DNA of 64,000 nt from Geminicoccaceae bacterium (GCA_028285265.1 JANQPX010000038.1:100262-164261), one strand, 5' to 3'. Positions 7,861-17,180 are shown, numbered from the stretch's first letter. The notes: a model not told the origin generated them from the sequence alone. Numbers and translations are program-made.

Positions 7861-8922
7861 ATGCTCGACCTGTCTCAATTCGCGGATGATCAAACCGTGG
7901 CGTTCGGGATTGGCCTACGCAAAGACCTTGCCTTCCATGTGGATGCGCTCAGGAAAGAGCGTGTTTTGGTTTTGACAACACCGCAGCAATCGGATCTAGG
8001 CCTAGGATTGGCCGAGCAGCTCGGTGCCAAAGCTGCCGGAATCTTCTCGAAGGCAGTAATGCACACGCCGGTCGAGGTTACGGCGGAAGCACTCGCCCAT
8101 TTGCAGTCCGTCAAAGCCGACTGCGTGCTTTCCGCAGGCGGTGGTTCAACAATCGGTCTGGGGAAAGCCCTCGCGCTTCGTTCGGATCTCAGCCAAATCG
8201 CGCTTCCGACTACTTATGCCGGCAGTGAATGCACGCCGATCCTCGGTCAGACTGAAAACGGCATTAAAACCACGTTGAAGGATCCAAAACTGCGTCCTGA
8301 TACAGTGCTCTATGATCCCGAACTTGTGGCAACACTTCCAGCTGCGATGACGGTCACCAGCGCATTGAACGCCATGGCCCACGCGGTCGAGGCTCTTTAT
8401 GCCCAGGATCGCACCCCGGCATCGGATGAATTAGCCCTCTTCGGGCTTAAGTCCTTCAAAGATGGACTTCCCAAGGTGGTCGCGACACCTGGTGACCTTG
8501 CCGCGAGGGAGGAAACGCAGCGCGGTGCCTGGGCTTGCGGTACGGTCCTGGGCCGTGTTGGCATGGCGTTGCATCACAAGCTCTGTCACACGTTGGGCGG
8601 CAGCTTTGATTTACCCCATGCCGAGACACATGCGATCGTGCTACCACACGCCGTCGCCTATAATGCTACTGCAGTACCGGATCTCCTGGCTCCTGCAGCC
8701 GAGCTTTTTGGCCATAGCAACCCCGCACTTGCCTTCTGGTATTTCGCAAAGTCCGTCAATGCACCAACGGCACTCAAGAGTCTCGGCCTGAAGGAATCCG
8801 ATCTCGATCGCGCGGCTGATCTCGCGACCAAGAATCCCTATTGGAACCCTCGCGACATCTCCCTCAATGGCGTCCGCAACCTCTTGCAGCGAGCATGGAG
8901 CGGAGAGGCACCACAGCCGTGA
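7861..8922 (+). CDS. Maleylacetate reductase (iron-containing alcohol dehydrogenase family)
   Basis: A 353-residue group III alcohol dehydrogenase-like protein. The NAD(P)-binding motif SAGGGSTIGLGKALAL is near residue 92, followed by LPTTYAGSECTPILGQTENG, a run typical of maleylacetate reductases. A metal-region motif, HKLCHTLGGSFDLPHAETHA, is near residue 239. The enzyme reduces maleylacetate to 3-oxoadipate with NAD(P)H, the step after hydroxyquinol ring cleavage. The ATG at 7861 has GGAGG at 7849-7853. The adjoining hydroxyquinol dioxygenase gene supports the call strongly. General Fe-ADH activity is the less likely alternative. Confidence 0.92.
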   Translation: MLDLSQFADDQTVAFGIGLRKDLAFHVDALRKERVLVLTTPQQSDLGLGLAEQLGAKAAGIFSKAVMHTPVEVTAEALAHLQSVKADCVLSAGGGSTIGLGKALALRSDLSQIALPTTYAGSECTPILGQTENGIKTTLKDPKLRPDTVLYDPELVATLPAAMTVTSALNAMAHAVEALYAQDRTPASDELALFGLKSFKDGLPKVVATPGDLAAREETQRGAWACGTVLGRVGMALHHKLCHTLGGSFDLPHAETHAIVLPHAVAYNATAVPDLLAPAAELFGHSNPALAFWYFAKSVNAPTALKSLGLKESDLDRAADLATKNPYWNPRDISLNGVRNLLQRAWSGEAPQP

Positions 8923-8996
8923 AAGACGAGAACCTAGAACAATTCCCATCAGTTCCCCTGCCCATGATCGGACGTCTTGGCCGCGGAGTAAGCACT

Positions 8997-9878
8997 ATGC
9001 CCGACACCCACGAAACCGGCTACTTCAGCGAAAACAACTCTGCGGAAGTCGTCACTGGACGCAATAAGAATGCACGTGATGAGCGCCTCAAATTTGCGAT
9101 GGAGGTGATCACTAGGAAGCTGCATGAAGCCGTCAAAGAGATTGAGCCGACACAAGAGGAATGGTTCGAGGCGATCATGTTCCTCACTCGCACCGGCCAC
9201 AAATGCGATGATTGGCGACAGGAATTCATCCTCCTGTCCGACGTGCTCGGTGTTTCGATGCTCGTGGATGCTGTCAATTCGCGTCGCCCAACCGGCGCCT
9301 CTGAAAACACCGTACTTGGCCCCTTTCACGTTAGTGACGCGCCAGAATATCCGATGGGGACAAATATTTGCCTGGATCAGAAGGGCGAGGACCTCGTTGT
9401 TCGGGGTAAGATTACGGATGTCGACGGTCATCCATTAGAAGGCGCTAAGATCGACGTATGGCAAGCTAATGACGAAGGTTTTTACGACGTCCAGCAAAAA
9501 GGCATCCAACCGGAATTCAACCTGCGCGGCGTCTTTCGGACCGGCACAGACGGTACTTATTGGTTTCGTGCCGTAAGGCCGAAGCACTATTCTATCCCTT
9601 CAGATGGTCCTGTTGGAGCTCTGCTAACTCAGCTAGGCCGACATCCCTATCGCCCGGCGCATCTTCATTACATCGTCGAGAAAGAAGGCTACGACCGGCT
9701 GACCACGCATATCTTCGATCCCGATGATGCCTACCTACACTCCGACGCGGTTTTCGGCGTCAAACAGAGTTTGATTGCGGAGTTCGTGCGTGTCGACGAC
9801 CCCTCTAAAGCCGCCGAGATCGGCTTCAATGGCCCTTACTGGGATGTTGAATTCGACTTCGTGCTAGCACGCAAGTAA
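8997..9878 (+). CDS. Hydroxyquinol 1,2-dioxygenase (intradiol), cluster A copy
   Basis: A 293-residue intradiol ring-cleavage dioxygenase with the N-terminal dioxygenase helical domain (residues 30-95) and the catalytic beta-sandwich. The four non-haem Fe(III) ligands can be assigned: Tyr163 (GFYDVQ), Tyr198 (KHYSIPSDGPVG), His222 and His224 (RPAHLH). It converts benzene-1,2,4-triol and O2 to maleylacetate, the substrate of the gene before it. I chose the ATG at 8997, with GGAG at 8985-8988. The same frame is open upstream, and a GTG at 8919 overlaps the reductase stop, but the homologous cluster B enzyme (289 residues) supports the shorter form. Catechol or chlorocatechol could also be substrates, but the reductase neighbour favours hydroxyquinol. 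Confidence 0.92.
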   Translation: MPDTHETGYFSENNSAEVVTGRNKNARDERLKFAMEVITRKLHEAVKEIEPTQEEWFEAIMFLTRTGHKCDDWRQEFILLSDVLGVSMLVDAVNSRRPTGASENTVLGPFHVSDAPEYPMGTNICLDQKGEDLVVRGKITDVDGHPLEGAKIDVWQANDEGFYDVQQKGIQPEFNLRGVFRTGTDGTYWFRAVRPKHYSIPSDGPVGALLTQLGRHPYRPAHLHYIVEKEGYDRLTTHIFDPDDAYLHSDAVFGVKQSLIAEFVRVDDPSKAAEIGFNGPYWDVEFDFVLARK

Positions 9879-9919
9879 CTGCAATCTCCAGCGATCCACG
9901 ACCCACGAAGGAGTCCCCG

Positions 9920-10576
9920 TTGCCCGGTACAACCGAACAGAAAGATGAACAAGCGCGGGCGCAAGCCAAAACATTGCAGGATGAAGCGCTTCAAGCCGAT
10001 CCCAATACGCTCCGGCTCCTGTTCACTGAAGCTCGTACCCATTACGGTTGGCAGGACCGTGACGTCAGCGAAGAGACTCTTCGTCTTCTCTACGACATCG
10101 CGAAGATGGGCCCGACGTCCATGAATCAACAACCGATGCGGGTAATTTTCGTTCGCTCTGCAGAGGCTAAGAACCGCCTTGAGCCATGCCTTATGCCTGC
10201 GAACAAACCCAAAATGCGGACGGCGCCGGTAACCGCGATCATCGCGCATGATCTGAACTTCTGGGAGGAGCTGCCGACGGTCTTTCCACCGAACCCCGAC
10301 GCCCAGGACATTTTTAGGAACAATGCGACGGCAGCCGAGATCAATGCCTTTCGAAACGGCACCCTTCAGGGCGCTTATTTCATGCTCGCTGCGCGGGCAG
10401 TTGGCTTGGACATTGGTGGAATGTCGGGCTTCGACAATGCGAAGGTCGATGACGAGTTCTTTCACGGCACATCGCTGAAATCCAATTTCTTGGTCAATCT
10501 CGGATATGCGGATACGTCCAAGATCTTCCGCCGTTTGCCGCGCCTCGACTACGACGCCGTCTGTCAGACGCTCTAG
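9920..10576 (+). CDS. Nitroreductase-family flavoprotein, RutE/malonic semialdehyde reductase-like
   Basis: A 218-residue FMN-dependent nitroreductase-family protein close in pattern to RutE/HadB. Family motifs include FTEARTHYGWQDRDV near residue 34, IAKMGPTSMNQQPMRVIFVR near 62 (FMN phosphate-binding region), GTLQGAYFMLAARAVGLDIG near 148 and SGFDN near 172. The start is a TTG at 9920 with GAAGGAG at 9907-9913. In E. coli RutE reduces malonic semialdehyde, but here the neighbours handle hydroxyquinol, so reduction of a quinone or nitroaromatic intermediate is an equally plausible role. A paralogue is at 55272-55940. Confidence 0.85.
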   Translation: MPGTTEQKDEQARAQAKTLQDEALQADPNTLRLLFTEARTHYGWQDRDVSEETLRLLYDIAKMGPTSMNQQPMRVIFVRSAEAKNRLEPCLMPANKPKMRTAPVTAIIAHDLNFWEELPTVFPPNPDAQDIFRNNATAAEINAFRNGTLQGAYFMLAARAVGLDIGGMSGFDNAKVDDEFFHGTSLKSNFLVNLGYADTSKIFRRLPRLDYDAVCQTL

Positions 10577-10591
10577 ATCCAGGAGATAGGA

Positions 10592-10984
10592 ATGTCAGGT
10601 CCGACCATCACGAAAGACGATATCCTCGAAGCATCCAAGGGCATGCTGCAAAAGCAGCTCTTTGTGGTCTTCACGAAACCGACTAACGGTATGGGGCCGG
10701 TCATGGAGGTTATTGAGGATCATCTGAAGTTCCAGGTCAAATTGGAGCAAAAGGGCATCATGTTGGGGGCTGGACCGTTCTGGGCAGACGATGAACACAC
10801 CTGGCATGGCGAAGGTATGGTCATTATCCGTGCCGATAGTCTCGCGCACGCCAAAGAAATCGCGGAATCGGATCCGATGCATGCATCCGGTGCGCGTAGT
10901 TTCGTGGTGCGTCCGTGGCTCTTGAACGAAGGACGAGTCACCGTGACCATCGACTTCTCAACGGGGAAGCATGCGGTCGACTGA
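10592..10984 (+). CDS. YciI-family protein (possible dehydrochlorinase/isomerase-like)
   Basis: A 130-residue YciI-like ferredoxin-fold protein. The core runs from KQLFVVFTKP (residue 21), through a conserved His44 in EDHLKFQVKLEQKG and AGPF near residue 60, to the family SDP motif at 93-95 and VVRPWLLNEG at the end. In the 2,4,5-T pathway the YciI protein TftG removes chlorine from 5-chlorohydroxyquinol, upstream of the hydroxyquinol dioxygenase; the same neighbours here make an analogous role attractive but unproven. The SD AGGAGATAGG precedes the ATG at 10592. It sits 15 bp after the RutE-like gene in the same operon. Confidence 0.85.
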   Translation: MSGPTITKDDILEASKGMLQKQLFVVFTKPTNGMGPVMEVIEDHLKFQVKLEQKGIMLGAGPFWADDEHTWHGEGMVIIRADSLAHAKEIAESDPMHASGARSFVVRPWLLNEGRVTVTIDFSTGKHAVD

Positions 10985-11009
10985 ATAACAAGAATCAGGG
11001 AGGTACGAA

Positions 11010-12059
11010 ATGAAACATCTCATGACAGCACTGGCGCTTTGCGTCGGGTCAAGCAGCCTGGCTCATGCCGAGACCTTTAGTTTGACGATGGCGTCCAGCC
11101 ATCCCACTGTTCTCCCTTGGGTCGGACAGCTGTCGACCTTGGTCGTGGCCGAGACCAATAGCCGCCTCGAAGCCATGGGGTCTGAAGATCGCGTCGAATG
11201 GACCGAAAGCTATGGTGGCGCGCTCTACGGATTTAAAGACACGCTCGAAGCTGTGGGCGATGGCCTGACCGATGCTGGCTGGGTAGGCACGCTTTGGGAG
11301 GGGTCAAAGATGCCCCTTCAGAACGTGACCTATTTCACGCCTTTTGTCAGCGATGATCTTGTAGCGACCCTCAAGATCATGAATGAACTGCACAAAGAGC
11401 TACCTCAGCTGCGGCAAGCATGGGATGACGAGAACGTCGTCTTTTTGGGTGCGAGCGGCGTTGAGACTTACCATCTCTTCACCAACTTCCCCGTAACGTC
11501 ACTGGCCGATCTCGAAGGCAGAAAAATCCTGGCACCAGGCCCTTCGGCGAATTGGATCAAGCATCTAGGCGCGGTTCCCGTAAACGGTGCGTTGCCAACC
11601 TACTACAATCAGGTTCAGACCGGTGTTGCCGATGGGATGGTCGTCATTATTACAGGTGCTTTCCCCAATAAGCACTATGAGGTTGCACCGTACGTCACAT
11701 TGGTCGGAATCGGTGCACAGATGACAGGCGGGTTAGGCATCAACAAGGATGTCTGGGAGACCCTTTCTGACGATGTGCAGCAGGTGCTAACTGAGCTTGG
11801 GGAAGAGTATACAGTTGCTCATGCTGAGGAAGTGATGGCCCGATATGAGAGCTTTCTAGCCAAGCTCCCGGAAGCTGGCGCGACTGTGACAGAACTCCCT
11901 GTGGGTGATGTCGAAGCGTGGAAGGCTGGACTTCCCGATCTTGCAGGTGAGTGGGCCAAAGCCAACGCCGATGACGGGGCCGTCGAGGTGATTGATGCCT
12001 ATATGACCAAGGTGCGTGCGGCCGGAATCGAACCTAAAGTCGCCTGGGACCAACGCTAA
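11010..12059 (+). CDS. dctP: TRAP transporter solute-binding protein (DctP), cluster A
   Basis: A 349-residue periplasmic binding protein with a signal peptide ending SSLAHA before ETFSLTMASSHP. The DctP core includes GVETYHLFTNFPVTSLADLE near residue 151, LEGRKILAPGP near 169 and an AINKD-like GGLGINKDVWETL near 243. The ATG at 11010 has GGGAGGT six bases upstream. It follows the hydroxyquinol genes by 25 bp and precedes the fused membrane subunit, so the importer and the ring-cleavage enzymes probably share a transcript. The ligand is presumably an aromatic or other carboxylate feeding this pathway. Confidence 0.9.
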   Translation: MKHLMTALALCVGSSSLAHAETFSLTMASSHPTVLPWVGQLSTLVVAETNSRLEAMGSEDRVEWTESYGGALYGFKDTLEAVGDGLTDAGWVGTLWEGSKMPLQNVTYFTPFVSDDLVATLKIMNELHKELPQLRQAWDDENVVFLGASGVETYHLFTNFPVTSLADLEGRKILAPGPSANWIKHLGAVPVNGALPTYYNQVQTGVADGMVVIITGAFPNKHYEVAPYVTLVGIGAQMTGGLGINKDVWETLSDDVQQVLTELGEEYTVAHAEEVMARYESFLAKLPEAGATVTELPVGDVEAWKAGLPDLAGEWAKANADDGAVEVIDAYMTKVRAAGIEPKVAWDQR

Positions 12060-12074
12060 GCGGTCAGCAAAGAA

Positions 12075-14036
12075 TTGCTTAGCTATGCTCGATTGATCCG
12101 CCGGAGCGCAGATCGGGCCAACCAAGGGGTGGCGGCACTAACAGCCTTTGTTAGCGGCGCCGCCTCCCTTTGGATCTTCTGCCTGATGATATTGATCTGC
12201 GCCGACATACTGGGGCGGAGCATTCTCAATGCCCCCGTTCAAGGTGTCGCGGAGATTGTGGCGAACTCCATCGTTGCCATCGTCTTTCTCCAAGTCGCGC
12301 ATGCCTTGATGACGGGACGGATGACGCGCACTGACCTTCTGATCGGCTGGCTTGAGGACGAGCGACCCTTTGCCGCCGCCTTCATCCGCCTTACCTTTCA
12401 TCTCGCCGGGATTCTCGTTTTCGCAATGATTGCTCTTGGCACATGGCCAAAGCTTGTCGATGCATGGGTCGAGAACGAGTTCTTTGGAGCACAAGGAGTC
12501 TTCACAGCACCGGTGTGGCCAATCAAGGCTTGTCTCTTCGCCGGATCCCTTTTGACCTGTCTTGCATTCGCTACTCAGGCACTGACCGACGTCAAGATCC
12601 TATCGACAGATGGTTATGTTGCGCCGCTGACCATTCGACATAGTATCGTCGAACGTCCCAAGGGATGGCCGTTCGTCTTGGCTATACTGGCATTCTTGCT
12701 CCTTGGATGTGCCCTTCTCTCCGCCGATTTGAGCCGTATTCAGATAGGTTTGGTGGCGATCGCCTTTATGCTCATCCTCATCTTTTCCGGTGCGCATATT
12801 GCCGTTGCCCTGATTTTATTGAGCTTTCTCGGGATCTGGCTGATTCGAGACAATCCAAATGTTGCCATTCGCAGCTTAGCCCTTGCTGCAGATGGTGCGA
12901 TTAACCGATATCTCTTTGGTGTCGTCCCGCTTTTCGTTCTGATGGGCCTTGTCGTTGATGCTGCCGATATCGGCCGTGACGCGTTCCGTGTAGCCGCCTG
13001 GTTGTTACAGAAAGTTCGAGGCGGGCTTGGGATGGCAACAGTCGCAGCTAACGCCGTCTTCGCATCGATCACCGGGATTTCGATCGCGTCTGCCGCTGTC
13101 TTTGCACGAGTCTCTGTGCCGCAGATGGTAGCCAATGGCTACAGTCGACGTTTTGCCCTTGGGGTTGTCGCCGGTTCGTCAGTCCTCGGTATGCTTATCC
13201 CGCCAAGCCTTCTCTTAATCATTTACGGCGTTCTCGCGGAGCAGTCGGTGGGCGCGCTGTTCCTAGCTGCCATCGTTCCCGGCATTCTCCTTGCCGGAGT
13301 CTTTGCACTTGGCATCTATACCATGGCACGATATCGACCACGGATGGTGATGCAATCTGATCGTCCAACCGTGATTGAAGATGAAACATGGCGATCGGCT
13401 TCTGCCAAGCTCGCGCCTATAGCAGCCCTTGTACTGATTGTTCTCGGTGGCATCTATTCCGGCTTTTTCACGCCGACCGAAGCCGGTGCTGCCGGCGCAG
13501 CGGCAGCCATCGCAGTCGCCCTGGTTAAGCAGAAGCTCACATTCCGTCGTTTCTGGCGCGTCTTAATCGAAACCGGCCTTGTCTCTGTCGCGATCCTTAT
13601 CCTGATCATTGCCGCCTCAATGTATTCCAGAATGTTGACACTCTCGACCATTCCCCAGGAAATCACGGGCGGCTTTATTGAGGCAGGCCTTGGTCTTTAT
13701 GGTTTTCTGCTGGTCTACGTCGTCATCGTCATCGTGATGGGCATGATCCTTGATTCGACGTCGATTATGCTGATTCTCTTGCCGCTCGCTTTGCCGATCG
13801 TCACGGAACTAGGCGGGAATCTCATCTGGTTCGGCATCGTCACTGTCATCGCTGTGGAGATCGGTCTCTTGACCCCGCCCTTTGGCCTCACGGTCTACGT
13901 GGTGAAAGCAACGATCTCCGACCGCAACACGACACTCGGCGATATCTTTATCGGAACCTTCCCCTTTGTCGTGATGATGACTGCCGTGACGCTGATCCTC
14001 GTCTTCTTTCCGTCGATCAGCCTGGTGTTCGAATAG
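12075..14036 (+). CDS. TRAP transporter fused DctQ-DctM permease
   Basis: A 653-residue fusion of the two TRAP membrane subunits. Residues 1-180 form a DctQ-like four-helix unit containing DILGRSILNAPVQGVAEIV; the remainder is DctM with ALILLSFLGIWLIRDNPN near 239, the scoop motif AANAVFASITGISIASAAVF near 319 and GSSVLGMLIPPSLLLIIYG near 360. The start is a TTG at 12075; no better in-frame codon is present and the ribosome-binding site is weak, so the first residues are uncertain. The cluster B TRAP system has separate DctQ and DctM genes instead. Confidence 0.88.
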   Translation: MLSYARLIRRSADRANQGVAALTAFVSGAASLWIFCLMILICADILGRSILNAPVQGVAEIVANSIVAIVFLQVAHALMTGRMTRTDLLIGWLEDERPFAAAFIRLTFHLAGILVFAMIALGTWPKLVDAWVENEFFGAQGVFTAPVWPIKACLFAGSLLTCLAFATQALTDVKILSTDGYVAPLTIRHSIVERPKGWPFVLAILAFLLLGCALLSADLSRIQIGLVAIAFMLILIFSGAHIAVALILLSFLGIWLIRDNPNVAIRSLALAADGAINRYLFGVVPLFVLMGLVVDAADIGRDAFRVAAWLLQKVRGGLGMATVAANAVFASITGISIASAAVFARVSVPQMVANGYSRRFALGVVAGSSVLGMLIPPSLLLIIYGVLAEQSVGALFLAAIVPGILLAGVFALGIYTMARYRPRMVMQSDRPTVIEDETWRSASAKLAPIAALVLIVLGGIYSGFFTPTEAGAAGAAAAIAVALVKQKLTFRRFWRVLIETGLVSVAILILIIAASMYSRMLTLSTIPQEITGGFIEAGLGLYGFLLVYVVIVIVMGMILDSTSIMLILLPLALPIVTELGGNLIWFGIVTVIAVEIGLLTPPFGLTVYVVKATISDRNTTLGDIFIGTFPFVVMMTAVTLILVFFPSISLVFE

Positions 14037-14353
14037 TGGACGGAATCACCGAAAGAATGACATGGCCGCCCAAGGCGCCTGTTGTTTGATCAACGGCGGC
14101 GGTTGGTCCCTGCTCTCGACATTGACGGAGCGCGGCACATGCGCCATGCCATCTTTCGATAGCGCCGAACTGCACGGTCCCGCCAGAAAGCGCTGATGCT
14201 GATGTATCGAGAGCTGTGCCAGCCGTGACCTCGTCATGCCCGACATTTGCTGACATATCAAGCAAGAGGCTTTGGCCTGGCGATGATAAAGGCCCAGCCA
14301 GATAACAAAGACATGCGCGTCGAAGCATATCTCAAAGGAAGGAACCAGCAGGC
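14037..14353. other. 317-bp gap without a recognised gene
   Basis: A minus-strand frame of about 100 codons is open across the gap (14017-14328) but has no motif I recognise and no clear ribosome-binding site. The 3' end carries the AGGAAGGA ribosome-binding region of the following dehydratase. It could be a gene remnant; nothing else is supported. Confidence 0.5.
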
Positions 14354-16090
14354 ATGAAACCGAAGAAGACCTATGACCAGCTTCGAAGCGCACGCTGGAT
14401 GGTGCCGGATGACTTCCGTTCCTTCGGGCACCGCTCACGCACCATGCAGATGGGATTCGGGCCAGAAGATTGGGAGGGCAAACCCTTCATTGCGATCATC
14501 AATACCTGGTCGGACGCCCAACCTTGCCATATGCATTTTAAGGACCGGGCGGAATGGGTGAAGCGTGGCGTGCTGCAAGCGGGCGGCTTTCCTATGGAAC
14601 TACCAGCACTGTCCCTGTCCGAGAGCTACGTTAAGCCAACGACCATGCTCTATCGAAACATGCTAGCCATGGAAACCGAGGAGTTGATCCGTTCTCATCC
14701 CGTCGATGGCGTGGTCCTGATGGGTGGCTGCGACAAGACGACTCCGGCCTTGATTATGGGGGCCCTCTCGATGGGTCTACCTTTCATCTATTTGCCGGCC
14801 GGACCGATGCTCAGAGGCAACTACGCCGGGGCGGTGTTGGGCTCCGGCACCGACAGTTTCAAATACTGGGACGAGCGTCGCGCAGGAACCATCACCAAAG
14901 AGCAGTGGCAAGGAGTTGAAGGCGGTATCGCCCGCTCCTATGGCCATTGCATGACGATGGGCACGGCGTCCACCATGACTGCAATTGCGGAGGGTCTCGG
15001 CTTGACGCTTCCCGGCGCGTCGTCAATTCCGGCGCCGGACGCAAACCACCAGCGCATGGCAGCATCTTGTGGTCGGCGAGTGGTCGAGATGGTTTGGGAA
15101 GATCTGACACCTGATCAGATTGTGACACACAATGCGGTCAACAACGCCGTGACGGTGGCAATGGCCACCGGGTGCTCGACTAATGCCATCATTCACCTCA
15201 TTGCCATAGCAAGACGCGCCGGCATACCTCTGGAGCTTGATGATTTGGATCGTATCGGCCGAACCACGCCGGTCATCGCAAACATTCGCCCATCCGGCAC
15301 AACCTACCTGATGGAGGACTTCTTCTACGCTGGCGGGCTGCGTGCCTTGATGCAGAGGCTCGGTGGCAAACTCGATCATTCCGCAATCACTGTGACTGGC
15401 AAGACGCTCGGGGACGGAATAGGCGATGCCAAAGTCTACGATGATGATGTCATTCGTAGTCTCGACAACCCACTCTATCATGAGGGGTCACTCGCTGTGC
15501 TGAAGGGCAATCTCGCCCCGGATGGAGCCGTCATTAAACCAGCCGCCTGCGACCCGAAGTTTCATACCCACCGTGGCCCAGCATTGGTTGCCGATAGCTA
15601 TCCCGAGCTCAAAGCAATCATCGATGACGAAGACTATGACATGACTCCGGATACGGTACTTGTCTTGCGCAATGCCGGCCCCCAGGGCGGACCCGGCATG
15701 CCGGAATGGGGCATGCTGCCAATGCCAAAAGCTCTCCTTAAGCAGGGGCATCGAGATATGGTACGCCTTTCTGATGCACGCATGTCTGGCACGTCCTATG
15801 GCGCTTGTATTCTACATGTGGCACCAGAATCCTATGTCGGCGGCCCATTAGCCCTCTTGCAGAATGGAGATATCGTCTCGTTGGACATTCCAAATCGCAA
15901 GTTAGAGATGGAAGTCGACGATGATGAGCTCGCTCGCAGACGGGATGCCTGGACCCCGCCCAAGCCCCGTTACGACCGTGGCTACGGTTGGATGTTCTCG
16001 CGGCATATCGAACAAGCGAATCTCGGTTGTGACTTCGACTTCTTGAAGAGCGAGTTCGGCCCGAACGTCGACGAGCCCGTTATCTACTAG
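14354..16090 (+). CDS. IlvD/Edd-family dehydratase (L-arabinonate dehydratase-like)
   Basis: A 578-residue iron-sulfur dehydratase. Three cysteines in the expected cluster positions are Cys58 (DAQPCHMHF), Cys126 (MGGCDKTTPALIMG, with Lys128 the usual carbamylated Mg ligand) and Cys199 (ARSYGHCMTMG). The C-terminal active-site segment is RMSGTSYGACILHVAPES. The N-terminal RSARWMVPDDFRSFGHRSR is typical of sugar-acid dehydratases rather than of biosynthetic IlvD. It would dehydrate an aldonic acid to a 2-keto-3-deoxy acid. It lies on the same strand 317 bp after the TRAP permease, so co-regulation is possible but there may be a separate promoter. Confidence 0.85.
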   Translation: MKPKKTYDQLRSARWMVPDDFRSFGHRSRTMQMGFGPEDWEGKPFIAIINTWSDAQPCHMHFKDRAEWVKRGVLQAGGFPMELPALSLSESYVKPTTMLYRNMLAMETEELIRSHPVDGVVLMGGCDKTTPALIMGALSMGLPFIYLPAGPMLRGNYAGAVLGSGTDSFKYWDERRAGTITKEQWQGVEGGIARSYGHCMTMGTASTMTAIAEGLGLTLPGASSIPAPDANHQRMAASCGRRVVEMVWEDLTPDQIVTHNAVNNAVTVAMATGCSTNAIIHLIAIARRAGIPLELDDLDRIGRTTPVIANIRPSGTTYLMEDFFYAGGLRALMQRLGGKLDHSAITVTGKTLGDGIGDAKVYDDDVIRSLDNPLYHEGSLAVLKGNLAPDGAVIKPAACDPKFHTHRGPALVADSYPELKAIIDDEDYDMTPDTVLVLRNAGPQGGPGMPEWGMLPMPKALLKQGHRDMVRLSDARMSGTSYGACILHVAPESYVGGPLALLQNGDIVSLDIPNRKLEMEVDDDELARRRDAWTPPKPRYDRGYGWMFSRHIEQANLGCDFDFLKSEFGPNVDEPVIY

Positions 16091-16448
16091 CCCCTACGGG
16101 TCCCTAACATCGAGTCGACGAAGCACTGAAATTAGAGCAGGGCGAGGAGATCTTCGCCAGCCTAGAGGCGAGAGCTCAAAACCAGACCACCCGCCGGTGA
16201 TCTTGCACGCTCATGATTTCGAGAACACCCTTCGATGACTTGAAGCGCTGATCGCCAGAGTCATCAATCCGCTTCTCAACTTCTCAGGTTGAAGGCGCTT
16301 TCGCGACCAAAATCAAGACGATCGCAAGCTAGTCGTCCGCCCAATCGATAGATTGATTGCAAGGCTAAGACCAACCGCAAGAACCGGAATGCGCGACACG
16401 CTGACAGCATTAGAGTACTGACGGGGTGATTAAGCAAAGGGCAATGTC
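16091..16448. other. 358-bp gap without a recognised gene
   Basis: I see no ribosome-binding site, hairpin terminator or known motif here apart from the likely leader of the next gene. Short coding-like stretches rich in Arg and Leu occur on the plus strand but are interrupted by stops in every frame. Confidence 0.45.
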
Positions 16449-17180
16449 ATGACGGTAAAGGAAACGGGTACAAGGACATTGGAGCAACATGTGGACGCTC
16501 TTGATTGGACTCAGATCAATACAGATCTGGATGCCTTCGGCGTTGCGAGAACTGGCCCGCTACTTGATGCTCCGACCTGCCAATCCCTGACCAAGACTTA
16601 CGAGAATGATGCCATCTTTCGAAGCCATGTTGTGATGCGCCGCCATGGCTTTGGTGAGGGTGAGTATAAATATTTCTCCTATCCTCTCCCCAGTCCGATC
16701 GAGCAATTGCGTCAAACCGTCTATCCAAAGCTCGTGCCAATAGCCAACAAATGGATGGTGGCCATGGACAAACCCCATCGTTATCCCAATACGCTCGGTG
16801 CTTTTCTTACGGCTTGCCATCAAGCCGGTCAGCGACGCCCCACCCCACTACTCCTTAAGTATCAGACAGGCGACTACAACTGCCTCCACCAAGACATCTA
16901 TGGTGAGCAAGTCTTTCCGATCCAGCTCGCGATTTTGTTGAGCGAACCCGGAACCGAGTTCGAAGGCGGCGACTTTGTCCTGACTGAGCAGCGTCCGCGC
17001 ATGCAATCTCGCGCTGAGGTGGTACCGCTCACTCGAGGCGAAGGCGTTTTGTTCGCTGTTAGTGAGCGGCCAAAGCAAGGAACCCGCGGCATCTATCGGG
17101 TCAAAATGCGCCACGGTGTTAGCCGCGTACGACATGGCCGCCGATATACGACAGGCATTATCTTTCACGATGCGGCGTAG
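16449..17180 (+). CDS. 2OG-Fe(II) oxygenase superfamily protein
   Basis: A 243-residue protein with a prolyl-hydroxylase-type double-stranded beta-helix core. The iron facial triad is His147 and Asp149 (LHQDIYGEQVFPIQ) and His222 (MRHGVSRVR), and an arginine at 231 or 232 (GRRYTTG) is placed to bind 2-oxoglutarate. The family is a conserved bacterial group (COG3826-like) of unknown physiological substrate; relatives act in oxidative repair or on protein or amino-acid prolines. It appears monocistronic, with gaps of more than 350 bp on both sides. No signal peptide is visible. Confidence 0.8.
   Translation: MTVKETGTRTLEQHVDALDWTQINTDLDAFGVARTGPLLDAPTCQSLTKTYENDAIFRSHVVMRRHGFGEGEYKYFSYPLPSPIEQLRQTVYPKLVPIANKWMVAMDKPHRYPNTLGAFLTACHQAGQRRPTPLLLKYQTGDYNCLHQDIYGEQVFPIQLAILLSEPGTEFEGGDFVLTEQRPRMQSRAEVVPLTRGEGVLFAVSERPKQGTRGIYRVKMRHGVSRVRHGRRYTTGIIFHDAA

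Noticed and set aside
8841..8996. N-terminal extension of hydroxyquinol dioxygenase
   Set aside because: The frame is open but overlaps the reductase gene; GGAG before the ATG at 8997 and the length of the paralogue support the shorter protein.
9836..10465. A 209-codon minus-strand open frame
   Set aside because: It is a shadow of the RutE-like reductase; composition is Arg/Cys-rich and no domain is recognisable.
14017..14328. Possible small minus-strand gene in the TRAP/dehydratase gap
   Set aside because: It has no ribosome-binding site, overlaps the permease 3' end and has no recognised motif; kept only as a note on the gap.
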